Below, in pieces: positions 13,435 to 24,500 of a stretch of 64,000 nucleotides of DNA. Each line of letters opens with the position of its first letter. Position 1 is the stretch's first letter. Below the pieces are notes generated by a model. That model was not told the DNA's origin. It saw only the letters and a program-made list of their open reading frames with translations, and ran no database searches. Origin of the DNA: Paramecium octaurelia (Eukaryota; Ciliophora; Oligohymenophorea; Peniculida; Parameciidae); assembly GCA_905182995.1 (NCBI GenBank), contig CAJJDP010000164.1, positions 62,001-126,000 of the forward strand, written 5' to 3'. The position numbers and the translations under genes are program-made.

Positions 13435-13488
13435 ATTGTTAATTAAATTTAATTATATTAATTCTATACGCATACAAACTTACAAATA

Positions 13489-16113
13489 TCATTGTATAAC
13501 CAAATCAACTGAGAAGTAAAGATTCTTCCTCCTTTGACTCAACTTTGGACTAATATCTTCGAAAGTTAATTTGAATTAATCAATTATATTACAAGGCTAC
13601 AAAAAGTACAAGGTTAATCTTTTTAATAATCTGAAGTTTCTCTTCTGCTCCTTCTAATTGAATAGATTCTTATAGTTGTCATTAGGGTAATAGTTTTTGT
13701 AATTAAGAGCGATTTCAAATTGGGAAGCATCAAAATGATAATCAATATTGTTTAATTGCAACAAATATTAAATTAAGTCTTGCTCCTTTTTGAAGATGCT
13801 ACTTTTGAGTTCTTCCAACACTTTCAATCTCAAAGTCAACGTGTTCTGTAATAGTTACTTGCTCTTCCTGGGATCTAAATGATGGAATGTAATATATTGG
13901 GTGTATTCATTATTGATGGAAATGATCTTGTGTACTGCCTATTTGAATTTGTTGATCTTCTGAAATTGCTACTTCTCTGGAGTCTTATCTTATTCATTAG
14001 AATAGTGGGAACTCTGTTCTAGATTCTATATATCACTCAAAGATTGCTTTCCTGAATCTGCTTCATTTATCATATATTCTGTTGAATACAATTTCACAAT
14101 TTCAGGATTGTCTCTCATCAATTATTGGGATGCTATCTTTAATCCTTCTATCACTTGTTGTTGAGACAAGAAGTTCATAATTCTGATGCTACGATTGAAT
14201 TTGGCTCTTCTCTATTCAGTTGGATAGGTAAAAGACTTTAAGATTTTCTCTTTATCAGGCACGTAATGAATTTGAGGGCAATTGATCATTGAATGATATT
14301 TCCTATTGCAAGAAAAACAAGTCTGAGGAAGCAATTCCTAATTTTGATCAGAAAACAGCAAGGAATCCTTAATTTAACAGTATTTCTCATAATCTGCAGG
14401 ATACTCTTGCAATAGTCTTAAGAATTATTTCTATTCTAAACAAATCAATTTGGAAAACCCAACACTTCTATATTTCTCTGGTTTTTGAGAAGATGTAATA
14501 AAATTCTTTAATCCAATTGACTGTCCTGATACAAGAGTTCCTAAATTCATTCCATTTGAATGTTGAATCTGCAGTTCTCCTGATATTATATAATACAAGT
14601 TATTCTAAGAGGATTCATCTGTGTGTAATTCTTACTCTGGCTATAATGCTATTTCCTTCGCAACCTTCACCAAACTTGCTCTGAAGGCCTCAGAGAATCC
14701 AATACTAAATAGTGAACACTTTTTTAATATTTATTAATACGATTCCGTTACTAAAGAGTCTTTTAAGTCTGTCGAGAGTTGTCCAATCAGCTATTCAACT
14801 TCATCGTTTTTGCTTACCTATTGGTTTTCCCATCTAAAAGTGAGGTATTCTCGAATTTGGATTTACAAGTCTTGTGATATCTTTTATTAAGTTAAGTAAG
14901 TAGAGATAATTCTTAATTTCCTTTTCTTTTCGACTGTGTAAACTGAGATTTATTGAATGATGGTTCCCAAAGTGTTCACACTGTACGGTAGCTATATGCT
15001 GGCAGCTATGATGTAAGTGACTGCCAAGACCTTCTCAGCAGAGGATTGAGGAGTGACATCCCCATATCCAATTGTGAACATAGTCACAGCAGAATAGTAG
15101 AAGGATTACAAATATTAGATCTACCACTCAGCATCTTCAACTCCACTTTATAATACCCAACTCTTATTGTACTTTGTAATACTGTAATTTCCAACAAGCA
15201 TCCAAATGCAAGAGAAAAAATGAATTGAATAAAACATTACGAATAATAATTTTACCAATTCTAAGATCGATTAGATTTATTTGTTGAAGTTTAAGGTCTC
15301 TTCGTAGTAATTCACGATTGTTATGATCGGTTTGAAATGCACCAAAAATAGGATCAATATTAAGAAACTGAAAGTGGATTTCGTTCCATAGAGTGTGTCC
15401 TCTGATATTGAAATAAAGAAAAACACTAACAACAAAAAGACGGTGAACCATTGCAATCCATACGAATTAAAGAGACTGTGTTTTATGATCATCATTCTAT
15501 TGGTTACTAATTGTCCATCCTTATAATAGGCTGTATTCAAACTCAAAATCAAATCAAAGATTATGAACAGAAGAGATATGATTGAAATAGCTTAGAAATC
15601 GTAAAAAATGAATGATTGCTATTGCCAACCTAAATCTAAAGGAATTACAAATGTGAAATACAATCGAGTTAGGACTGAAAGGGCATCCCACAATATTTTG
15701 AATTTAGCATAAGGATACAAAATAGGAACTCTATCCAAATTTTTTTTAAATGAGCTTTTTAGATTCTACAAAAATATCTATTATCTTCCATTTATTTTTG
15801 GTATTGATGACTTTTTTTAAATCAAAGTCTTTTATGAACTTGCCTTATCATTGATCATTTGCAATTATAACTTATTTAATTGCTTGATCTTCTGATTTCC
15901 AGTTTGAATATTCTTCATAAACTTTCGAACATAAATGTCCCTTTTTTGACTATTGAATTTTTTCTTTTGGTTTCCCTGTATTGCCAACGAATGCAAAATA
16001 TTAGACTGATAGCCTCTGCTTGTCACTTTATTAGAATTCATAGGCTAACTCTCCTTATACTAGTTCTCATCAAAATACTTTGTCTCTAAATTATCATTTC
16101 TTGTTGAATTCAT
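13489..16113 (-). CDS. cyclic-nucleotide-gated-type (KAT/HCN-like) K+ channel
   Basis: 874 aa, intronless. A six-TM core spans residues about 130-380. The pore helix and filter TMFTIGYGDVTPQ carry the K+ signature GYGD near residue 350, followed by S6 and a C-linker. The putative S4 (FLILILFLVHFKPIITIV) has almost no basic residues, so voltage sensing is doubtful. A cyclic-nucleotide-binding fold follows at about 455-565, but the phosphate-binding cassette lacks the usual G-E and Arg. Directly after it, residues 599-612 form C-x2-C-x4-H-x4-C, a zinc-knuckle pattern. Family: ciliates have large expanded sets of such K+ channels that set membrane potential. Loss of cAMP gating is inference. Confidence 0.87.
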
Positions 16114-16444
16114 ATATAAATTAATTATCTTCATTTAACATTCAATTTTAATTCAAATAAACTTTGCCCACTTCAACCATTAACAATCAAAGGTTATAAA
16201 TACCAACACAAAAAAACACAGTTTATTATATTTATAAATACTTCTAAAAATAAAAAGGTTCTATTTATGAAGATTCTGAGAATAGCTTGAACTATTTCCA
16301 AGTTTAAGGGTAAATATTAAATGTATTCGCTTTTTACATTTGAGAGCGATCACAATAAGAATAATTAATTTCAGAGATTGTTTTTTTAAATTAATATTAA
16401 TAAGTAAATAAAATTGTAAAAAAATAGAATATCAAAAGCCTGAC
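16114..16444. other. intergenic gap
   Basis: 331 bp of AT-rich sequence between the K+ channel start and the 3' end of the next minus-strand gene. It presumably holds the promoter of the channel gene. No ORF, RNA gene or repeat that I can support. Confidence 0.4.
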
Positions 16445-17248
16445 TCATTTTGTGAAATCGCTCTTTATTTGATTTATGAGACTATTAAATTGTTCGTCAA
16501 TCTCTGTTTTCTTGCCTTTCTCCAATTTTTAATAATACGGGAGCAATGTTTTTTAAACTGACTGTAATTGTTAAACTATAACGGAGAGTTCCTTGGGTAA
16601 TTTCTTAGATGATGAATTAAACTGAGTTTTTTTGCTACCTGAGGTTCCATTATTCGATAATTTTAGATTCTCTTTAGCTGCTTTTTTAGTCCCTGAAAAG
16701 GCATCACTCTCTAAGTTAAATTAAAATTATTCTTTACTTGACAATGCACCTACATATAATGAACTTGTCTTCTTGTGGTTAGAATTGTATTATTGGGTCG
16801 AAGGTAATTTGGATGTTGATTAATTAATCTCAAATAACTATCTAGGTTTAATCATTATTTCTTCTGGCTTCAATGGACTCACTTCTCTTGTTTCTGGTAT
16901 CTCCTCTATCTTTTAGCTGAATATATATGTACCAATCACAAAGCTTTCATTTTTCTATGTTGTAGAATGGTAGTGAAATGATTGTGATATGTTGGTCGGA
17001 GTGGTCTATGTGATCGATTTATGTCTTTGCCAAAGGTCTATTAGTTATTCCACATTCTAATTTGCTTATTTGAGTTTGACTGTGAAACTAGTTTGTATGA
17101 ATGGTTTACCTCTATCCACAGAGAGTGCCTTGGAACTTTATCTTGATTGATTTAAATTGAGAACTAAAGGTTGTGGATTTACCTTATAATCTGTTCTTAA
17201 ATAATGGCTATTGAAAATTTGAGGACTTTGAACTTAATGATTGTTCAT
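16445..17248 (-). CDS. hypothetical Ser/Gln/Lys-rich protein, 267 aa
   Basis: Single open frame from ATG to TGA with many TAA/TAG Gln codons. Hydrophilic throughout; Ser, Asn, Lys and Gln dominate, no TM segment and no recognised fold. The last 60 residues look helical and charged (for example LEKGKKTEIDEQFNS) and could be a short coiled coil. Same strand as its neighbours. No function can be assigned. Confidence 0.6.
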
Positions 17249-17466
17249 AACAGCTACAAAATTAAAATTAATTATATCAACATAAAACCCATCCTAAATC
17301 ATCCCAACATTACTCAATCCCAATAATGGCTGGTAAATGGCAAACATAAGGAGAAATCGTTAGGTAGATAAGAGAGTTAAAAGACTGAGAGCAAAAATGT
17401 CAATTGAATATGGATGGTAAATAAGAGAGAGGAGGAAATGATAACAAATTAACCATATAATAAAGT

Positions 17467-18683
17467 TCATAATTATTTCTTTTTATAATTTGGAGTTCCT
17501 TATTGTGATTTGATTAATTAGTTTGGCGTTTTGTGTCGAACATTTAAACTTTGAATCGAACTTTTTATCTCTTCCATATTTTTGAGATTGAATTATAACG
17601 TAGTTCTACCTTTAACAAAAAAATTGTTAGTTTATTATGCAGTTGGTTTCTTTTTGGTTAGCAAATTGTTGTTGATTGCAATTTTGGTAGAGAATACTTT
17701 TTTGGCTAACTCAAATAATAATTCATTTTGTTATGGATTGTTTCTGGCAGTGGTTTAACAGGATTTAGTTAAATCGATGTTACCCAAGGAAGCTTGTCTG
17801 GATTTTAATTATGGAGGTCTTTTTGTAGTTGTAGTTGTAATTGTTTATTATTATGTTTATTTTTGTGTTTCAATTTTTAACTTAGTATTAGATGATTGTC
17901 TAGACAGCTATGGGGATCTTAGATTACGTTCGGTTAAGGGTGGTGATTTGATAGGTTTGGCTTTATTTTCTTTAGGTTTTGCTGAGTTGAGTTCTAGTTA
18001 TTTACACTGAAGTTTTTAGGCTTCAATGACTGGGTTGATTTATTTTTGAATGAACTTGTTGTAATTGAGGATTTGGAAGGGTTGAGGTTTTTGCGCATTA
18101 TTTCCAATCATTTTAACTAGGTCTTTGAGAATGGTGGAATTGCTCGAAATGTCCGTTTGAGTGGATTCAATTTTCAAATCTTTTAATAGGTTCTTCATTT
18201 AACTGACTGATTGATCCTCAGAGGTATCCTTGATTTTGCGAGGAGAATCCTATTGAGTATTTTTAGGATTTTAACAGAGACCCAATTCTTGCTTAATTTT
18301 CAAATACTAATATTCCCTGTTTTTCTCCATCCTCTTGTTGATTGTTTTTGAGCTGAAATTCCTTGGTATGTTGATGTGATATTTGTAGTATTCAAGTAGG
18401 GCTGGCAATCGATCATCACTTTCGAAAAAACGGTAATATCTAGATCAGTTGGTTGAGGGTACCTCCGCATGTACTCATTTTGATCATTGAAGTGCAAATG
18501 ATCCTTATAATGAATGGTGCATTTCACGGATCGATCGTCGATAATGTCATTAATGTCCTTCTCATAAAAGAAGTTTTGTGATTGAGAGTATTTGCAATAC
18601 AAGGCTCTCTTGAGTATTAGGTGAAAAGACCCGTCATTCCGTAGTTTTTCACAAAACAAGCACTTCCTTTAATTAACTAACAT
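17467..18683 (-). CDS. hypothetical protein with N-terminal Cys pair, 397 aa
   Basis: One 23-nt intron (18440-18462). The folded N-terminus contains C-L-F-C near residue 8, a run of Tyr/His/Asp-rich sequence, and the segment LPALLEYYKYHINIPRNF around residue 85, followed by charged helix. From about residue 125 the chain becomes Lys/Gln/Thr-rich and disordered, with a Gln/Thr run. I do not recognise the family. The ATG is 83 bp from the divergent PP2C gene's ATG. Without the intron the N-terminal frame ends early and looks like a separate short ORF. Confidence 0.65.
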
Positions 18684-18766
18684 TTATTAATTATAATGAG
18701 TCAAGAAACCAAAAAAAAAAGAGATGTATTATTAAATATCTTGAATATATAATTATATTTATATTT

Positions 18767-19944
18767 ATGCAACCAAATTCAATTAGTTCTCCGAAATTCA
18801 AAGTGAGTCGTTTCAATCCTCATCGAGAACATTTGAAAACACAAATTGCACACATTTCTTTGCTTACTTTAAAACCTAGGGCATCTTTGCCCAAAATCTA
18901 AAAAAACACTTCTCAGATCTCTTAGAGAAGTGAAATCCCTCTATTAAAAATGCAATCTATGGGGTCACCTTTGAGTCAGAGTTACCTCTTGGAAATGGAG
19001 AAAGTGTATTGTGTATGGCATAGTGAGACTGGTATAGTGGGGGGAGAATAGAAAGTATTTAATCCTTAGCATGTTAGAAACATAATTAAGATGCTGTTTT
19101 TGTTTAAAACCTGAACAATTATTAGTTGTTTATGGTTTGCGATGGCCATGGATCTTCAGGCCATTTGGTGTCTAACTATGTCTTGAATACCCTAATTCAG
19201 TAGATAGAATAAGGAATGCAAAGAAATCAATACATGTTGCAATACAACACTTAATTGCACAAGACTGTAATAAAAGGGGCATTTGCCAAAACGTCCAGTC
19301 TATTGGAACAGAGTTCTCTGCCTATATCTAGGAGTGGATGCACATGCAATATGGTGATGTTACTGTAACAAAATATAGTGCCAGCAGATTTGGGCGATTT
19401 TCAATAGGAATTTCAAAAGGAATCAGTAGTGTACTGTGCCAACGTTGGGGACAGCAGAGCCATGATGGTAAGCAAGGGAGTCAGAGGAGGGTTGATTACT
19501 AATTAATTGAGCATGGATCATAGATTGGACGTGGTGGAGGAGAGGAATAGAATCAAACAGAAGGGAGGAACTATTGCCTAATTGTAACACAATGGACAAT
19601 CAGTGGGTCCATTTAGAGTATGGTTGGATGAGATGCAGGGATCAGGATTGGCAATGTCCAGAAGTTTTGGAGATACTCAAATGTAATCAGTGGGAGTTAC
19701 GTCAGAACCAACCATCTATGAGTCGAAGGTAAGACAGCAGGATTTGTTTATGGTGATTGCTTCGGATGGAGTGTGGGAATACATGACGAATTAGCAAGTG
19801 GCAAAGTTGGTTTATGAGAAATATGAGCAATAAGATCAGGCGGCTTAGTACTTAGTTTAATAGGCTCAGCAATAATGGAAGGAGAATGATGTAGTTGTAG
19901 ATGATATTAGTTGTATTGTTGTATTTTTTAATTAATCATTATGA
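18767..19944 (+). CDS. PP2C-family (PPM) Ser/Thr protein phosphatase
   Basis: 384 aa with one 23-nt intron (19055-19077). PPM motifs in order: NQDAVFVQ, VCDGHGSSG (metal-binding Asp), the SGxTxN-type strand, CANVGDSRAMM, MDHRLD, GLAMSRSFGD, IASDGVWEYM and DDISCIV. All expected metal-ligand Asp residues are present, so an active Mg2+/Mn2+-dependent phosphatase is likely. About 85 N-terminal residues precede the domain and look disordered. No TM segment, so probably cytosolic or ciliary. Convergent with the Ulp1-type protease gene, with 25 bp between the stops. Confidence 0.9.
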
Positions 19945-19969
19945 TAATAATAAAGATAAAATTACACTC

Positions 19970-21109
19970 TCATTATTCATAATAATTTTATTGCGGATTC
20001 ATGTAAAAGTCCAGTAACATAGATCTTTACTATTCACTGTTCACACTGATGGAATTCTTCTGACTCAGGAACTCTTTGAACAAATCCTAGTCTATCTTAT
20101 CGTATTCGTCTTCATTTGTATCTAATAGGATGATGCATTCATTATTTACAGCAACTCTCAATTATTTCCTATCTTCTTTATTTGTAATTCACCAGAGCCT
20201 GTTCCTTGCCCAATTCAACCAGTTCAATCAGTAATTGTTTCATTAGGAGTCTCTTTTTGTTAACGAGTGTCCTTGGGAAGAGTTTCAATTTGTAAATGCC
20301 TTCTGGGGATTCGAAATCTGATAGGAGATAATTTGGATTGGACAAGAACGATTCTGCATATTCTAGAAGGAAGGCTCCACAATCTACATAATTCACTTGT
20401 CGAGGCACCAACAGTTGATAGGCAGGGATTTGTTTGATTGGAGAATCATTGTAATTGACATCAGATTAAATTTTATCGCATTGCATTTTATGTAGATACC
20501 TTAACAATATGAATAGTCATACATCTTTATTATTGTAACTAACTTTTAATCTATGATTCCAAAACTATCCAAGTATATGATAACAGAATCTTAAAAAGAT
20601 TTGCTTTGTTTATGAGCAATCAGGAGAGACCAATGTTCAGGCAAATTGATGGGAAATAGCAAGTATTCTTTCTCAGTCAAATCTTCTTTGACCCATCTCT
20701 TTATGTGTTCATAGGATTGTTTGAACAACTCATTTATTCTATGATTGTCATTCTATTAGATTGTCTGCAATTTGTCAAAGGGACATAGTTTCTCCACAAA
20801 ATAAGTGTTAAAAATGTAGGTTTTGGACCTCAAGGATTCGTCGAGTAATTCGAACTCGATAAATTTTAAATAAAAGTTTATAATTCCATCATTCAAATAA
20901 TTGGGTGGATTTAATTTTAAAACATCGTGATATTTGATTTAAATTGTCTTTTTTTGACTGCCACTTGAAAATTAGAAATTATATTCATAATCCTCTTTTA
21001 ATTAAGAGTCTAATTCTAGTATACTTTCCACGATCTCCTAATCTTAAAACCTCGCAAATCGATCCTTCTATTACAACTTGATTTGATCCCACATTTATTG
21101 ATGCTTCAT
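19970..21109 (-). CDS. Ulp1/SENP-type (C48) SUMO-family protease
   Basis: 362 aa with introns 20500-20522 and 20122-20149. The catalytic triad is readable: His in LPEHWSLLIA (about residue 160), Asp in YLDSFG (about 178), and Cys in NYVDCGAFLLEYAE (about 236), with the oxyanion-side Gln in VPRQ. Family role: Cys protease that processes SUMO (or a related modifier) precursors and removes it from targets. The C-terminus is acidic and Gln-rich. The chosen ATG at 21107-21109 overlaps the stop of the upstream gene in an ATGA; the next in-frame ATG at 21094 would remove the overlap and loses only five residues. Confidence 0.88.
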
Positions 21110-21469
21110 CTAAGTCTACCTTTTAGTCCTATCATTTGACTCGAAATTTAAACTAATTATTGATAATTGTACTATTTTGGATCACTATATAATGGTGTTA
21201 CTAATTATAATTAACAAATTAATTTATCAAAATTCTCAAGCGCTCTTTTTACATCTGCTTGTGAAATGAATTTAGGTTCAATCGGTTATTTTTAATCTTC
21301 AATCTAAACTTTGGATTACAGACATTACCTGCTTTTGAACTTTTTGCTTCACCTCTTCCTCTGGCATTTCAAAATCTACCTCTTCCAATATTTTGAAAGC
21401 ATTCTGAATGCCCTGCTTGTATTACTAGAAGCAATTGATAATATTTGGCTGCTTTTATTATTCAGACAT
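21106..21469 (-). CDS. small hypothetical charged helical protein, 112 aa
   Basis: One 25-nt intron joins the two exons. The sequence is rich in Glu, Lys and Gln with heptad-like spacing (for example FKILEEVDFEMPEEEV), so a short coiled coil is likely. No family recognised. It lies between the Virilizer-like gene (38 bp from that gene's stop) and the Ulp1-type gene, with which it overlaps by an ATGA. A spliced fusion with the protease gene cannot be excluded from sequence alone, since the protease frame is open for some distance upstream of its ATG. Confidence 0.5.
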
Positions 21470-21507
21470 TTTAATTTAATAATAATAATTTGTTTTTTAT
21501 ATATTTA

Positions 21508-24500
21508 TCATTGGCCTCTCCTTTTTTGTTGTTGTTAAAGCGCCATTAAAAATTAATCTATTCTGGGATACTCCATTCTCTTCTATTCCAACTACTCCAA
21601 CTTTCGAGGATCCTTTGAAGTTAAGAACTCCCTCAGAATTGCCTTCTCCTATTCATTCATCATTGCTATCAACTCTGCCAATTCATTTGGCTACTGTTGT
21701 TGTTGTGGCTATGGCTGTTACACTGGAGGTTGCTACTAAATTGAATGTTAGGGATGCAAATGCATCATTGGTTATTATAGAACTGGCTGTTGAGGAGGAA
21801 TTTATTATTAGATCTAAGGAGGCTATACTTATTGCATAGGAGGAACCAGCTGACTTGGCAATTAACTGCCCATTTGAGCAGGCATTTAAGGCTTGGATGT
21901 TAAACATAATTGAATACCATATACATGGGGATCTAAGGAATTGGGTAAGCTTAATGAAGAGGTTGTTGCATGGCCTGCTACTACTACAATTGCTATTATT
22001 GTTATTGTTGCTACTGAATGGCACTCTATGATTAAATCGGTTACAATGGATGCATATTAAAATCTTGTCTTCTTGAAAGTCTTGGATCTTCCAATTGATG
22101 GAAAGTGACTGGAGGAGCTATCGAATCCAACTATTAAGTATTTCAGATTTGTTTACTAAATTGTAATTGCTATTTGCATTTTAAGGCCTAATCGGAATTA
22201 CAGGAGTGCTGTTTATAGGATTTTAGTGAGGCTACACATTGGGTTACTACAATGGGAACATCATTTCTGGCTTATAAAGTGGAGGGGGAACATCTACCGT
22301 TGGTGTTCTTATAGGAATAGGAACAGCAGGTCTTATTGGATCTAAAGTAGGTTGAACTGATGATATCTTGGCAAACCCTATTCTATCCTTGGAAATCATG
22401 GGTTGTCTAATCTGTAGTGACATGATGTCATTTATTATTGTTTTTGGATAAGCTGGTATCTCCAATGGAACCATTTTGAAAATTTTATCTCTGTAGAGCA
22501 CTTCTGGGAATAAAAATGTGTTTGTTTGTGTTGGGGGTTCTTTTTTAAATTCTTTGAATGCCAATTTCCATGGGGTCACTTCACTTACTGTGAGTGATTA
22601 GTATTTCAATATTTTGTCACCCTCCAAAACAGTTTATTTGAAGAAGGAACTCAAGACCTACTGTTGCTTTACTTTAGATTGCTATTGTTAAATCTTCTCT
22701 TGTAATAATTAAAAGACAACTTAGTGTGAGCGTGGTTCACTGGGCAAGGTTACATTTTGATCCTTAATTTCTTTGTTGTTGGATTCGATTTATTTTAATA
22801 AGAACTAGAGTAATTTTACATGTTTAAGGAAGTAGGGGATGTTGTTCAGTTAATTAGAAAGATTAGTTATGAAATCAATGATGTTTTCCTGTTTGTTAAA
22901 CAAGAGTGTCTGAATGGCCCTTTTTCTTACATCTCCTGGGTGAATGACATTGTTCGGTATAGATACAAATAATCGGAATAGTAAACTGATGAACTGTTCA
23001 ATAATTGCCGTGTAGACTGACTAAAATGGTAAGGTGATGTAATTGAGAAGAGATTGCTGAACTAAATCTACAATACTATACAATTAGAAAATAGGTTTAG
23101 CTTTGTAAGGAGTTTAAGTGTAATCAGAATATAGGAGGATATTCTGGCCAACGATGTTCTTCGAAGTGCATTCCAAGATCTCGATGATTAATTTAGAGGA
23201 TATTAAATTTAGATGATAGTATTCTTTGGAATCTTCTGAGTATTCAATATGCTTAACTAAATTCTTAGCTAAACTCTTAAGTAAATCTTATAAATAGGTG
23301 ATATGAGGAATGTCTTCGATTAAATACTAGTAGGATTGAGATTCCGATTATAAGAATTGACTAACACCGCATTCATGATCGACAGCTTTTTTAAAGATTT
23401 GTAGAATTTGATTACGTAATGTGGCAATCAGTAATTTATAAGCCTTCTCAGTTGGTTAGGTGTCACAGTAATCATTTTCAGCATCTATCAATTTGTATAT
23501 TTTTATCATGTCTTCATTCAAATGTTCATAATTAAATATGTACATAAAACCACAGTTGCATAGACAAATATCAATGGCTTGGGTTAAGAATAATCCCAAA
23601 AGCACCCAATCTTATCGATATTTTAAATAGAGTTATTGATCTTCTTTCTTTGCCAAGGCCTTAATTTTATTGGAATAATTCTTGAGTTGATCTTCAATTA
23701 TTTTGAACAAATGTTGTGAAATGTTATGATCATACAATTCCAGTAGATTTCTTAATACTTTGAACATTTCATTTTGTAAAGTTGAATCAAATGTTCTTAA
23801 AGAAGATTACATTAAATTTTATAGACATTTCTAATCTCCCATGGTGTCAATTAGAAATCCAAGGTCTCCATTCTTTGTGTAATTTTCAAATTCGTCATCA
23901 TTTTTACGCATGGGTTTGAACAATACATTAAATAGGTTATTGCTGAATTAAGGTTTATTCTAATTATCTTTAATCAAGTATTGCATTAGATTCAGAATAT
24001 ACTTTTATTCTTCCTAATTTCTGAATGCTGACAAATACAAGGATTAAAATAAAGTCTAGATCTCTTGATTGCCTTGTTAAACATGGATCTTCAATTGTTC
24101 ATTATCATCTTCTTAGAATGAGTTTAGTGTAATAACATAATTGAAGCAATTCCTAAGAATGTTCAATAAACTTTCGACTTTTTATTTGCATCCTCTGAGT
24201 CCATTTGGTTAGACCTTTTATAAGGACACCCATAAGTCGATGAGGATCTTACATAAATCATTGGAATGAAACGAACTCTCGCAGCCCAATTAAACCCTAA
24301 ATTTCAATCTTTCTTGGATCAATTCTATAGTATTGTAAGTAAGATCAAAGTAATGTCTCAAGATCTACTATTGATTTGGTAATTTGATCAGCATATATTC
24401 AGTTTATATGTTTTTTGAAGTCATGGCTGAAAATAAATTAATCAATTTTCCAGCAAAGCATTCCACTCCTGCAATGACTTCATGTTCAAAGAATGGAATG

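Noticed and set aside
21615..22024. Overlapping plus and minus ORFs of 74 and 113 codons
   Set aside because: Out-of-frame readings of the Gln/Pro-rich tail of the Virilizer-like gene.
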